From Streptomyces sp. Je 1-79 (lineage in GTDB: Bacteria > Actinomycetota > Actinomycetes > Streptomycetales > Streptomycetaceae), in contig NZ_JAMGSL010000002.1 in NCBI RefSeq assembly GCF_025195125.1, positions 482,177-546,176 on the forward strand: a stretch of 64,000 nt of DNA. Reading direction: 5' to 3'. Both the position numbers and the translations under genes were made by a program. This document shows, piece after piece, positions 8,822 to 16,898 of this stretch. Position 1 is the first letter of the stretch, and the number at the start of each line of letters is the position of its first letter. The notes beneath the pieces are model-generated. The model saw only the letters and a list, made by a program, of their open reading frames with translations. It was not told the origin of the DNA and did no database searches.

Positions 8822-10413
8822 GCCCCGGCCCCGGTGAGGGCCCTGACCTCCGTCTCGGCGTGCTTGGCCTCGTCGGCCGGCTCGGAGGAGGTGACGGTAC
8901 CGATCCAGCCGGCCAGGAAGCCGAGCGGAATGGAGACCACCCCCGGGTTCTGGAGCGGGAAGACGTGGAAGTCGACACCCGGGAAGAGCGCGTCGGGGCT
9001 GCCGGAGACGACCGGTGAGACCACGACGAGCAGCACCGAGGGGACGAGCCCTCCGTAGACCGACCACACGGCGCCGCGCGTGGTGAAGTTCCGCCAGAAC
9101 AGCGAGTACAGCAGCACCGGAAGGTTGGCCGAGGCGGCGACCGCGAAGGCGAGCCCGACCAGGAACGCCACGTTGAGATCGCGGGCGAGCAGCCCGAGTC
9201 CGATCGCGGCCACGCCGATCCCGGCCGCCGCGATCCGCGCCACGGTGACCTCGCTGTACGGCTTCGCTCGCTTGCCCCGGCGGCGCAGCGAGGCGTACAG
9301 GTCGTGGGCGACGGAGGCGGAGGAGGCGAGGGTGATGCCGGCGACGACGGCCAGGATCGTCGCGAAGGCGACGGCGGCGACGATCGCGAAGAGCACCGTG
9401 CCTCCGGTCGAGCCCGCTCCCCCGCCGAGATCGAGGGCGAGCAGCGGTACGGCCGTGTTCCCGGAGGCGTTGGAGGAGCGGACGGCGTCGGGGCCGATGA
9501 TCGCGGCGGCGCCGAAGCCGAGGACGATCGTCATCAGGTAGAAGCCGCCGATGAGCCCGATGGCCCAGACGACGGACCGGCGGGCGGCCCGCGCGGTCGG
9601 CACGGTGTAGAACCGCGACAGGATGTGCGGCAGGCCCGCGGTGCCCAGGACGAGCGCGATTCCCAGGCTGATGAAGTCGAGGCGCGAGGTCCACTCGCCG
9701 CCGTAGCGCAGCCCGGGTGCGAGGAAGTCCCGCCCGTGGCCGCTGCGTTCCGCGGCTGCCGCGAGCAGCTGGTCGAAGTCGCCGTGGAAGCGGAGCAGGA
9801 CGAGCACGGTGAGGGTGATCGTGCCGGCCATCAGCAGCACGGCCTTCACGATCTGGATCCAGGTCGTGGCCCGCATGCCGCCGAGCGACACGTAGATCAC
9901 CATCAGGGCGCCGACACCGATCACGGTCCATGAGCGGGCGGCTTCGCTGGTTCCCCCGAGGAGCAGGGCGACGAGACTGCCGGCCCCGACCATCTGGGCC
10001 ACCAGATAGAGCACGGAGACGGTGACGGAGGACGTTCCGGCGGCGATCCGGACGGGGCGCTCCGCCATCCTGGCCGCGACGACGTCGGCGAGTGTGAACC
10101 GTCCGCAGTTGCGCACCAGTTCGGCGACCAGGAGGAGGACGACCAGCCAGGCGACGAGGAATCCGACGGAGTACAGCATGCCGTCGTAGCCGAAGAGGGC
10201 GATGAGGCCGGAGATGCCGAGGAAGGAAGCGGCGGACATGTAGTCGCCCGCGATGGCGAAACCGTTCTCCAGTGGGGAGAAGAGCCGTCCGCCGGCGTAG
10301 AACTCCTCTGCCGAGCCATGCCGGTTGCGGCTCACCCAGGTGGTGATCGCGAGCGTCACCGCGATGAACGCGCTGAACAGCAGCAGCGCGAGCGTCTGAT
10401 GGTCGCCGGTCAC
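8815..10413 (-). CDS. Cation/acetate symporter, SSS family (ActP/MctC-like)
   Basis: A 532-aa sodium:solute symporter with about 13 hydrophobic segments. The family pattern 'EEFYAGGRLFSPLENGFAIAGDYMSAASFLGISG' near the N-terminus is typical of ActP/MctC monocarboxylate transporters. It probably imports acetate or a related monocarboxylate with a cation. The GTG start at 10413 overlaps the stop of the upstream DUF485 gene by 4 bases, the usual pairing for ActP (YjcH-ActP in E. coli). The gene is sandwiched between a CitA-type and a LuxR-type two-component system. The exact substrate is inferred from family only. Confidence 0.9.
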   Translation of the reverse strand: MTGDHQTLALLLFSAFIAVTLAITTWVSRNRHGSAEEFYAGGRLFSPLENGFAIAGDYMSAASFLGISGLIALFGYDGMLYSVGFLVAWLVVLLLVAELVRNCGRFTLADVVAARMAERPVRIAAGTSSVTVSVLYLVAQMVGAGSLVALLLGGTSEAARSWTVIGVGALMVIYVSLGGMRATTWIQIVKAVLLMAGTITLTVLVLLRFHGDFDQLLAAAAERSGHGRDFLAPGLRYGGEWTSRLDFISLGIALVLGTAGLPHILSRFYTVPTARAARRSVVWAIGLIGGFYLMTIVLGFGAAAIIGPDAVRSSNASGNTAVPLLALDLGGGAGSTGGTVLFAIVAAVAFATILAVVAGITLASSASVAHDLYASLRRRGKRAKPYSEVTVARIAAAGIGVAAIGLGLLARDLNVAFLVGLAFAVAASANLPVLLYSLFWRNFTTRGAVWSVYGGLVPSVLLVVVSPVVSGSPDALFPGVDFHVFPLQNPGVVSIPLGFLAGWIGTVTSSEPADEAKHAETEVRALTGAGAV

Positions 10414-10922
10414 CGTCGGCCTCCCCGCGAGATCTCCTGTGCCCGCGTCTCGTCGAACACCGTCCAGCGCAGCTCCAGGGCCGCCCGGTCCCGCCGCAGC
10501 CGGGCATGCCGGGCATAGGCCCAGGTCAGCAGGAAGGTGGTGAGGAACTGCCCGAGCCCGGCGAGCAACGCCACGTTCACCATCCCGAAGACGGGCCGGG
10601 CCATGAGCCCGGGCGCCGCCGTCGCCGCGACGACGTAGGCGAGGTACCAGGCGAGGAAGGCGAGGGCCGCGGGGATGACGAACCGCCGGTAGCGGCTGCG
10701 CACCTCCTGGAAGGCAGCGCTCCGCTGGACCTCCAGATAGATGTCGGCGGCGCCGCGGCCCGGCTGCTGCCGCGGTACGGCTCCGGCCGTCGGAACGCCC
10801 TGCCCGGCCTCGGCGGCCGCCGTCTCCGGGTCGGCCGACTCGCCCCAGCCGGAGGCGAGTGCGTCGTACCACGGGTCGTCGATCCGCATCGCGGGGACGC
10901 CCGACCCTTCGTCCTTCTCCAC
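10410..10922 (-). CDS. DUF485 domain inner-membrane protein, symporter partner
   Basis: A 170-aa protein whose C-terminal half carries two hydrophobic helices in the DUF485 (YjcH) pattern, including 'FVIPAALAFLAWYLAYVVAA' and a second segment containing 'NVALLAGLGQFLTTFLLTW'. The N-terminal third is hydrophilic. The GTG at 10922 is preferred because AAGGAGAG lies 7 nt upstream; an in-frame ATG further upstream lacks a good ribosome-binding site. It is translationally coupled to the symporter downstream, as in other ActP operons. Its molecular role is unknown; it is presumed to assist the symporter. Confidence 0.87.
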   Translation of the reverse strand: MEKDEGSGVPAMRIDDPWYDALASGWGESADPETAAAEAGQGVPTAGAVPRQQPGRGAADIYLEVQRSAAFQEVRSRYRRFVIPAALAFLAWYLAYVVAATAAPGLMARPVFGMVNVALLAGLGQFLTTFLLTWAYARHARLRRDRAALELRWTVFDETRAQEISRGGRR

Positions 10923-11020
10923 CGGTGAACTCTCCTTGTCAGCGGACCGTTTCGGCCGCGTGCCCAAGGATGGACAGAGCGGGAAGATCCAGGACTCTTC
11001 TCCCTCCTCACTTCACCCCA

Positions 11021-11758
11021 TCAGGTGATGGTTCTCCCAGGTGGTGCGACGATCCCGTGCTGATATGCGTACCGGACGGCCTGAGCCCGATCGCGCACCC
11101 CCGCCTTGGCGAAGAGGTTGTTGATGTGGGTCTTCACGGTGGCGGTCGAGATGGACAGCCGGGCGCCGATCTCCTGGTTGGACAGGCCGTCCGCGACCAG
11201 CGTGAGCACCTCGGCCTCACGCTCGGTGAGCCCGTCGGGCAGCGGGTCCGCCTGCCGCCGCGGGCCCCTCGGCCCCTCACCGGAGGGCCCTGGGCGCCTC
11301 TCGGGCTGGGCCATCAGCTGTTCCAGGAGGCGCCGTTGGACGGCGGGGGCGAGTCCGGCCCTGCCGTCGAGCACGTCGTGCACGGCCCGTACGATCTCCT
11401 CCCCGCCGGCGTCCTTGGTGAGATAGCCGCGCGCCCCGGCTCGTAGCGCCGGGAAGAGCGAGTCGTCATCGGCGTACGTGGTGAGGACGACGATCTCGGT
11501 GCCGGGGTGTTCGGCGCGAATCCGCCGGGTCGCCTCCACTCCGTCGCAGCGCGGCATCCGCAGGTCCATCAGCACCACGTCGGGGGCGAGTTCGGCGGTC
11601 AGGGCGACCGCCTCCTCGCCGTCCCGGGCGGCCCCGACGACCTCGATGCCGGGCAGCAGGCCCAGGACGAGCACGATTCCCTCCCTCACCATGGACTGGT
11701 CGTCGGCGACGATCACCCGCGCCGGCTCGCGGTCGCGCCGGCCCCCGGGGCCGCTCAT
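11021..11758 (-). CDS. LuxR/NarL-family response regulator
   Basis: A 245-aa regulator with a receiver domain (phospho-acceptor Asp65 in 'VVLMDLRMP', Lys in 'YLTKDAG') and a C-terminal LuxR HTH ('LTEREAEVLTLVADGLSNQEIGARL...TVKTHINNLFAK'). An unusually long Pro/Gly/Arg-rich linker of about 25 residues joins them. The ATG start overlaps the stop of the upstream kinase gene (ATGA), giving a coupled pair. It reads toward the DUF485-symporter operon on the same strand with about 100 nt between, so it may co-transcribe with or control that operon. Confidence 0.92.
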   Translation of the reverse strand: MSGPGGRRDREPARVIVADDQSMVREGIVLVLGLLPGIEVVGAARDGEEAVALTAELAPDVVLMDLRMPRCDGVEATRRIRAEHPGTEIVVLTTYADDDSLFPALRAGARGYLTKDAGGEEIVRAVHDVLDGRAGLAPAVQRRLLEQLMAQPERRPGPSGEGPRGPRRQADPLPDGLTEREAEVLTLVADGLSNQEIGARLSISTATVKTHINNLFAKAGVRDRAQAVRYAYQHGIVAPPGRTIT

Positions 11759-12966
11759 GCCGGCACCCTCAGCCGCACCGCGAAGCCGTCGCCCTCGGGT
11801 CCCGCCTCCAGCGTCCCGCCGAGCAGTTCGGCGCGCTCCCGCATGCCGAGCAGCCCGTAACCCGAGCCGGAGGCGCTCAGCCCCGCCCCCTCGGCAGCGG
11901 CGGGGCCGCCGCCCGCGCCAGGGGCGTGGGGCGCTCCGGGCGCGCCCGAGTCCCGTACCTCCAACGCGACCTCCCCCGTCTCGTAGGTGAGCAGCAACCG
12001 CGTCCTGGCCCCGGGTGCGTGCTTGCGGACGTTGGTGAGGGCTTCCTGAGCCACTCGCCGTACGGCCTGTGACGCTTCCGCCGGGAGGTGTCTGCGTGTG
12101 CCGGCCACGTGGACCTCGGCCCGGTCCTCGTGCGCCAGCTCCCGCAGGTAGTCCTCGACGGGCACCATGTCGCCGCGGAGTGCGGAGAGGGCCTGCCGGG
12201 TCTCGGCGAGCCCCTCCCGGGCCATGGCGCGGGCGGCGACCACCCGCTCCAGGATCGTCTCCCGTTCGGCGCCTGCCTCGATCTGGAGCCGGGCCGCCTC
12301 CAGGTGGACCATCTGCGCGGAGAGGCTGTGCGCCAGGACGTCATGGATCTCGCGGGCGATCCTCGCCCGCTCGGCCAGGGCCGCGGAGGCGGCCTCGGCT
12401 TCGCGTGCGGCGCGTTCCTGTGCCAGCAGCCGGAATCCGGCGCTGCGGGCCTCGGCGTCCAGGCGGAGCGAGTATCCGGTGAGCAGGACGGCGGTGGTGG
12501 TGACTCCCGCCCCCAGGATCCCGGTCTCGTCCGCGCCCACGAATCCTCCGGAGAGGACCAGCACGGTCGTCAGGGCGACGGCCAGCGGCAGGCGCTCCAT
12601 CGCGGTGATGGAGACGACGATCCAGAGCAGGGTGGCGGCTACCGGGGCTCCGGCGATATGCGCCGCGAGGCCGAGGCCGGCGACGACGGCGAGCAGGCCG
12701 AGCGAGGGCGCGAGCCGGTTGGCGAGGGTCGTCCGGTGGTAGGCGGCGATCACGGCCGCCGCGAGGGCGAGACCCAGGGGTGGCAGCACTCCGTACCAGC
12801 CGGGGAAGGCCCCCGACCGGTGGGCGCCGATCACGATCCCGACGCTGATCGCGACGAGCAGGAGCGCGTCGAGCACGAGGCGGCCGCGCGGCACTCCGAC
12901 CCTGGTCAGCGCCTGTGGCGCGGGCCATCCGAGCCACCGTCGACCGCTCGTCCTGTTGCTTGTCAC
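11755..12966 (-). CDS. NarL-type sensor histidine kinase (HisKA_3)
   Basis: A 403-aa membrane kinase. The N-terminal part has about five or six transmembrane helices (about residues 31-165) with no separate extracytoplasmic domain, suggesting it senses within or at the membrane. The HisKA_3 motif 'RIAREIHDVLAHSL' gives phospho-acceptor His208, followed by a HATPase domain ending in 'GYGLLGMRERAELLGG'. The GTG at 12966 has GGAGGGGGAC upstream. A Gly/Ala-rich insertion of about 15 residues lies in the ATPase domain. It is coupled to the LuxR-type regulator downstream; the stimulus is unknown. Confidence 0.9.
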   Translation of the reverse strand: MTSNRTSGRRWLGWPAPQALTRVGVPRGRLVLDALLLVAISVGIVIGAHRSGAFPGWYGVLPPLGLALAAAVIAAYHRTTLANRLAPSLGLLAVVAGLGLAAHIAGAPVAATLLWIVVSITAMERLPLAVALTTVLVLSGGFVGADETGILGAGVTTTAVLLTGYSLRLDAEARSAGFRLLAQERAAREAEAASAALAERARIAREIHDVLAHSLSAQMVHLEAARLQIEAGAERETILERVVAARAMAREGLAETRQALSALRGDMVPVEDYLRELAHEDRAEVHVAGTRRHLPAEASQAVRRVAQEALTNVRKHAPGARTRLLLTYETGEVALEVRDSGAPGAPHAPGAGGGPAAAEGAGLSASGSGYGLLGMRERAELLGGTLEAGPEGDGFAVRLRVPA

Positions 12967-13065
12967 GTCCGTCCCCCTCCGTCACGTCGATGCTACGGAG
13001 AGGAGGCGGGGCTGTGATCGGCTCAGGGGTGGAGCCCGGTGCTCCACCCCTGGGTGGACGGTCGG

Positions 13066-15183
13066 CTAGGCGTCGATCCGCGAGCGGTCGAGCGTCGCCG
13101 CGGAGCTGGTGATGAACTCCTTGCGGGGGGCCACGTCGTTGCCCATGAGCAGGTCGAAGACCTGCTCGGCCGAGTCCAGGTCGCCGATGTTGATCCGGCG
13201 CAGGGTCCGGTGGCGCGGGTCCATCGTGGTCTCCGCCAGCTGGTCGGCGTCCATCTCACCGAGACCCTTGTAGCGCTGGATGGTGTCCTTGTAGCGGACG
13301 CCCTTGCGCTGGTACTCCAGCAGGGTCTGGCGCAGCTCGCTGTCCGAGTACGTGTAGACGTACTTGTCCTGGCCCTTCTTGGGCTGGACGAGCTCGATGC
13401 GGTGCAGCGGCGGCACGGCGGCAAAGACCCGGCCCGCCTCCACCATGGGGCGCATGTAGCGCTGGAACAGGGTCAGCAGCAGGCAGCGGATGTGCGCGCC
13501 GTCGACGTCGGCGTCGACGAGGAGCACGATCTTGCCGTAGCGGGCCGCGTCGATGTCGAAGGTGCGGCCCGAGCCGGCTCCTATGACCTGGATGATCGCT
13601 CCGCACTCGGCGTTCTTGAGCATGTCCGAGACGGAGGACTTCTGGACGTTGAGGATCTTGCCCCGGATCGGCAGGAGCGCCTGGAACTCGCTGTTGCGGG
13701 CGAGCTTGGCGGTGCCGAGCGCGGAGTCCCCCTCGACGATGAAGAGCTCGCTGCGCTCGACGTCGTCGCTGCGGCAGTCCGCGAGCTTGGCCGGCAGGGT
13801 GGAGGACTCCAGCGCGGTCTTCCTGCGCTGCGCCTCCTTGTGCTGACGGGCGGCGATACGCGTCCTGGCGGCCGCCACGGCCTTCTCCAGGACCGCCCGG
13901 GCCTGGGCCTTGGCGTCACGCTTGGTGGACGTGAGGAAGGCCTTCAGCTCCTTGGCGACCACGTTCGCGACGATCCGGCGGGCGGCCGAGGTGCCGAGCA
14001 CCTCCTTGGTCTGCCCCTCGAACTGCGGCTCGGCGAGGCGGACCGTCACGACGGCCGTGAGCCCCTCCAGGGCGTCGTCCTTGACGACGTCGTCCTCGGC
14101 GACGCGCAGCATCTTGGCGGAGCGCAGGACCTCGTTGACCGTCTTGGTGATGGCCTGCTCGAAGCCGGAGACATGGGTGCCGCCCTTGGGGGTGGCGATG
14201 ATGTTGACGAACGACTTGACCGTGCTGTCGTAGCCGGTGCCCCAGCGCAGCGCCACGTCGACGGCCAGCTCACGGGTGACCTCGGTGGGCGTCATGTGGC
14301 CGCGGTCGTCGAGGACCGGGACGGTCTCCTTGAAGGTGCCCTGGCCGGTCAGCCGCAGCACGTCGCAGACGGCCTTGTCCTGGGCGAGGAACTCGCAGAA
14401 CTCGCTGATGCCGCCATCGAAGCGGAACGTCTCCTCGCTCTTGCCCACCCCCGCCAGGTCGCGCTCGTCCCTGACCACGATGGTCAGGCCGGGCACCAGG
14501 AAGGCGGTCTGGCGGGCGCGCTGGTGGAGCGTTTCGAGGGAGAGCTTGGCGTCCTTGAGGAAGATCTGGCGGTCCGCCCAGTAGCGCACGCGGGTGCCGG
14601 TGCGGGCCTTGGGGACGCGCTTGCCCTTCAGCAGCCCGTTGCCCGGGTCGAAGGGGCTGTCGGGGCCCTGCTCGGTGAAGATGCCGGGGACGCCCCGGCG
14701 GAAGCTGATCGCGTGCGTGGCGCTGTTCCGGTCGACCTCGACGTCGAGCCGGGCCGACAGCGCGTTCACCACGGAGGCGCCCACGCCGTGCAGACCGCCG
14801 GAGGCCGCGTACGAGCCGCCGCCGAACTTTCCGCCGGCGTGCAGCTTGGTCATGACGACCTCGACGCCGGAGAGCCCGGTCTTGGGCTCGACGTCGACCG
14901 GGATGCCCCGGCCGTTGTCGCACACCTCGACGGAGCCGTCGTCGTGGAGGATCACGTCGATGTGGTCGCAGTAGCCGCCGAGGGCCTCGTCGACCGAGTT
15001 GTCGATGATCTCCCAGAGGCAGTGCATCAGGCCGCGGCTGTCGGTGGACCCGATGTACATGCCGGGCCGCTTGCGGACCGCTTCGAGCCCTTCGAGTACG
15101 AGCAGGTGCCGCGCGGTGTAGTTGGAACCGTCACGGTCTGCGGTCAGCAGCGCACTGGACGGCACGGACGTTTCGGCGGTCAC
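13066..15183 (-). CDS. parE: DNA topoisomerase IV subunit B (ParE)
   Basis: A 705-aa type IIA topoisomerase B subunit, the ATP-driven partner of ParC. The GHKL ATPase domain is marked by 'EIIDNSVDEALGGYCD' and 'DNGRGIPV'. The transducer domain follows, then TOPRIM with 'IVEGDSALGTAK' and the metal-binding 'LLVDADVDGAHIR', ending in the usual C-terminal 'RYKGLGEMDADQLAETTMDP'. 'EGDSALG' plus the lack of a long insert fits actinobacterial ParE rather than GyrB. The GTG at 15183 has GAGGAG 8-9 nt upstream. It is transcribed divergently from the small DUF7455 gene. Confidence 0.95.
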   Translation of the reverse strand: MTAETSVPSSALLTADRDGSNYTARHLLVLEGLEAVRKRPGMYIGSTDSRGLMHCLWEIIDNSVDEALGGYCDHIDVILHDDGSVEVCDNGRGIPVDVEPKTGLSGVEVVMTKLHAGGKFGGGSYAASGGLHGVGASVVNALSARLDVEVDRNSATHAISFRRGVPGIFTEQGPDSPFDPGNGLLKGKRVPKARTGTRVRYWADRQIFLKDAKLSLETLHQRARQTAFLVPGLTIVVRDERDLAGVGKSEETFRFDGGISEFCEFLAQDKAVCDVLRLTGQGTFKETVPVLDDRGHMTPTEVTRELAVDVALRWGTGYDSTVKSFVNIIATPKGGTHVSGFEQAITKTVNEVLRSAKMLRVAEDDVVKDDALEGLTAVVTVRLAEPQFEGQTKEVLGTSAARRIVANVVAKELKAFLTSTKRDAKAQARAVLEKAVAAARTRIAARQHKEAQRRKTALESSTLPAKLADCRSDDVERSELFIVEGDSALGTAKLARNSEFQALLPIRGKILNVQKSSVSDMLKNAECGAIIQVIGAGSGRTFDIDAARYGKIVLLVDADVDGAHIRCLLLTLFQRYMRPMVEAGRVFAAVPPLHRIELVQPKKGQDKYVYTYSDSELRQTLLEYQRKGVRYKDTIQRYKGLGEMDADQLAETTMDPRHRTLRRINIGDLDSAEQVFDLLMGNDVAPRKEFITSSAATLDRSRIDA

Positions 15184-15615
15184 GCGGTTCGCTCCTCGCT
15201 GAATTTGAAAACTGGCCCCGTGGGGTAAGGCCCGGCGTCGGTCACCGGTCAGAGGGTACCGATGCCTGGTAGAGCCGTTGCCACGCCACCCTCCGGAAAT
15301 CTCATGCTAGTGCAGAGTCGCATGGGTGTTCGATCCCTCGAAGGGGTGACGTGAACATCACGTTCCCTTCCGCGCATGAACCATTTAGGCTCCGGGCACG
15401 TCCTCATGAACAACCGGCAACCCAGCCGGGAGGACGAAACCGAGACAAGCAATGCGAAATCCGTAGAGCGACGCAATACGGCTCATTCGCCGCCAACCGG
15501 CAGCAGCAGCCACCTCGGGAAGAAGTTTCGAGGAAAAGCCACGAGCGGGAACGTTTTCGGCCTGGTTGGATGTTGACCCTGGTACGACAGCTCGTCGAGC
15601 TAGAGAAGAGGCGAC
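15184..15615. promoter_or_regulatory. 432-nt intergenic region between parE and DUF7455 gene, with a perfect palindrome
   Basis: It contains the perfect dyad ACGTGA-ACA-TCACGT at 15349-15363, a candidate operator. Short open frames here (for example 15376-15576) show no Streptomyces-like codon bias and I do not call them genes. The divergent promoters of parE and the DUF7455 gene must lie here. Confidence 0.55.
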
Positions 15616-15846
15616 GTGACTACTGTTCTGACCCCCGCGAGCCCCCTGACGGCCGCTGACCGCTGCGACCGCTGCGGCGCCCAGGCGTACCTGCGCGTCG
15701 TCCTGACCAGCGGCGGTGACTTGCTCTTCTGCGCCCACCACGGTCGCAAGTTCGAGCCGGAACTCAAGAAGATCGCCGCGGAAATACAGGATGAGACCGA
15801 CCGGCTCACCGACGTGCCGGCCAAGGCAGTAGACGAGGACCGCTGA
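15616..15846 (+). CDS. DUF7455 small zinc-ribbon-like protein
   Basis: A 76-aa conserved actinobacterial protein found near hrdB. The pattern C-D-R-C-G followed about 20 residues later by 'FCAHHG' suggests a small metal-binding ribbon with Cys/His ligands. The C-terminal half is charged and helical. The GTG at 15616 has GAAGAGG upstream. The function is unknown. A strong hairpin follows. Confidence 0.82.
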   Translation: MTTVLTPASPLTAADRCDRCGAQAYLRVVLTSGGDLLFCAHHGRKFEPELKKIAAEIQDETDRLTDVPAKAVDEDR

Positions 15847-15893
15847 CACCTCGCATCCACGACGAGCCAAGGGCCGGTCGCTGACCGGACGAC

Positions 15894-15929
15894 GGGCGGC
15901 CACCCCGCATTCAAGGGGGGTGGCCGCCC
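15894..15929. terminator. Bidirectional terminator hairpin between DUF7455 gene and secreted protease
   Basis: A perfect 13-bp stem: GGGCGGCCACCCC at 15894-15906 pairs with GGGGTGGCCGCCC at 15917-15929 across a 10-nt loop. It lies between two convergent genes, so it can serve both. There is no T-tract, as is usual in Streptomyces. Confidence 0.85.
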
Positions 15930-15947
15930 GTTCTCGCGCCCGAAGGC

Positions 15948-16766
15948 TCAGAGATTCGCCGGCAGTACGGCCGAGACGCGGGTGTAGACCCCCGGATTCT
16001 GGGCCTCCCCGCAGCCGCTGCCCCAGGACACCAGACCGATGAGGCGCCCACCTGCCACCAGCGGCCCTCCACTGTCTCCCTGGCAGGCGTCCCTGCCTCC
16101 CTGCGGATCGCCCGCGCACAGCATCGTGTCGGCGCGGTAGGCGGCCCCGAAGCCGCTCGGGTAGGCCCGCTCGCACGCGGAGTCGGACAGCACCTGGACG
16201 CGCGCCGAGCGCAGGGCCGAGGCGTAGGTCCCGCGACCGGTGGTGTCCCCCCATCCGTACACGTCCGCCGCCGTCCCCGGCGTCTCTGCCGCGTCACCGG
16301 GCAGGGCGGGCGTGATCACGTACGACTGCGGCAGCGGGCTCGCCAGCGTCAGTACGGCCAGATCGTTGGTGTTGGCGGTCGGGTCGTACTCCGGGCTGAT
16401 CCACGTGCCGGAGACGCGGATCTCCCGGCCTCCCGGGCCGCCCAGGGCGCTCCGGCCCGCGATGACCTTGAAGTCGGTGAGCTCCCAGGGTTCGCCCCCC
16501 AGGACGTCCCTGCCCAGGCAGTGGGCCGCGGTCAGCACCCGCGTGGGCGCGACCACCGCACCCCCGCAGAACTGACCCGCGCGCGTACCTCCGAACCGGT
16601 CACGGCTGGAGAGCGCCACGGCCCAGGGAGCGTCCGCGATCCGGGCGGGCTGCCCGCCCACCACGACACTGTCGGCGGCCGCGGGAGCGGCGGCGGCGAA
16701 CGGACCGGCCGCCGCCGAGATCAGGCCCAGGGCAGCGGTCACTGCTCGGGCGATGGGGCGACGCAT
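15948..16766 (-). CDS. Secreted trypsin-like serine protease (S1)
   Basis: A 272-aa chymotrypsin-fold protease. An Arg-rich N-terminus and hydrophobic stretch form a signal peptide, probably cleaved after about residue 31 (AAAAPAAA). The mature part begins near 'VVGGQPARIADAPWAV'. The catalytic triad is visible: His82 in 'LTAAHC', Asp in 'TNDLAVL' and Ser in 'CQGDSGGPLV'. Six Cys residues fit disulfides typical of S1A. The Asp before the 'CQGDSGG' motif ('DACQGDSGG') fits trypsin-like cleavage after Lys/Arg. The ATG at 16766 is preceded by AGGAGG. It lies just downstream of hrdB on the same strand, with a terminator between. Confidence 0.93.
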   Translation of the reverse strand: MRRPIARAVTAALGLISAAAGPFAAAAPAAADSVVVGGQPARIADAPWAVALSSRDRFGGTRAGQFCGGAVVAPTRVLTAAHCLGRDVLGGEPWELTDFKVIAGRSALGGPGGREIRVSGTWISPEYDPTANTNDLAVLTLASPLPQSYVITPALPGDAAETPGTAADVYGWGDTTGRGTYASALRSARVQVLSDSACERAYPSGFGAAYRADTMLCAGDPQGGRDACQGDSGGPLVAGGRLIGLVSWGSGCGEAQNPGVYTRVSAVLPANL

Positions 16767-16841
16767 AGAGCCTCCTGACTCTCCGATGATGTCGGTTCAC
16801 CCAGCGTCGTCCACACACCCCCGTACTGCACCCGCGCAAGG

Positions 16842-16881
16842 CCGAAGGGCCCGGCTCCCTCTCGGGAACCGGGCCCTTCGG
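16842..16881 (-). terminator. hrdB transcription terminator
   Basis: A perfect 13-bp inverted repeat: CCGAAGGGCCCGG at 16842-16854 and CCGGGCCCTTCGG at 16869-16881, loop 14 nt, starting 17 nt beyond the hrdB stop. Confidence 0.85.
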
Positions 16882-16898
16882 CTCGTACGACCGTCCGA

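Noticed and set aside
13039..15228. Long plus-strand open frame antisense to parE
   Set aside because: Overlaps the intact parE gene completely, with no recognisable domain.
15376..15576. 66-codon open frame between parE and DUF7455
   Set aside because: No ribosome-binding site, no Streptomyces codon bias, and composition like non-coding DNA.
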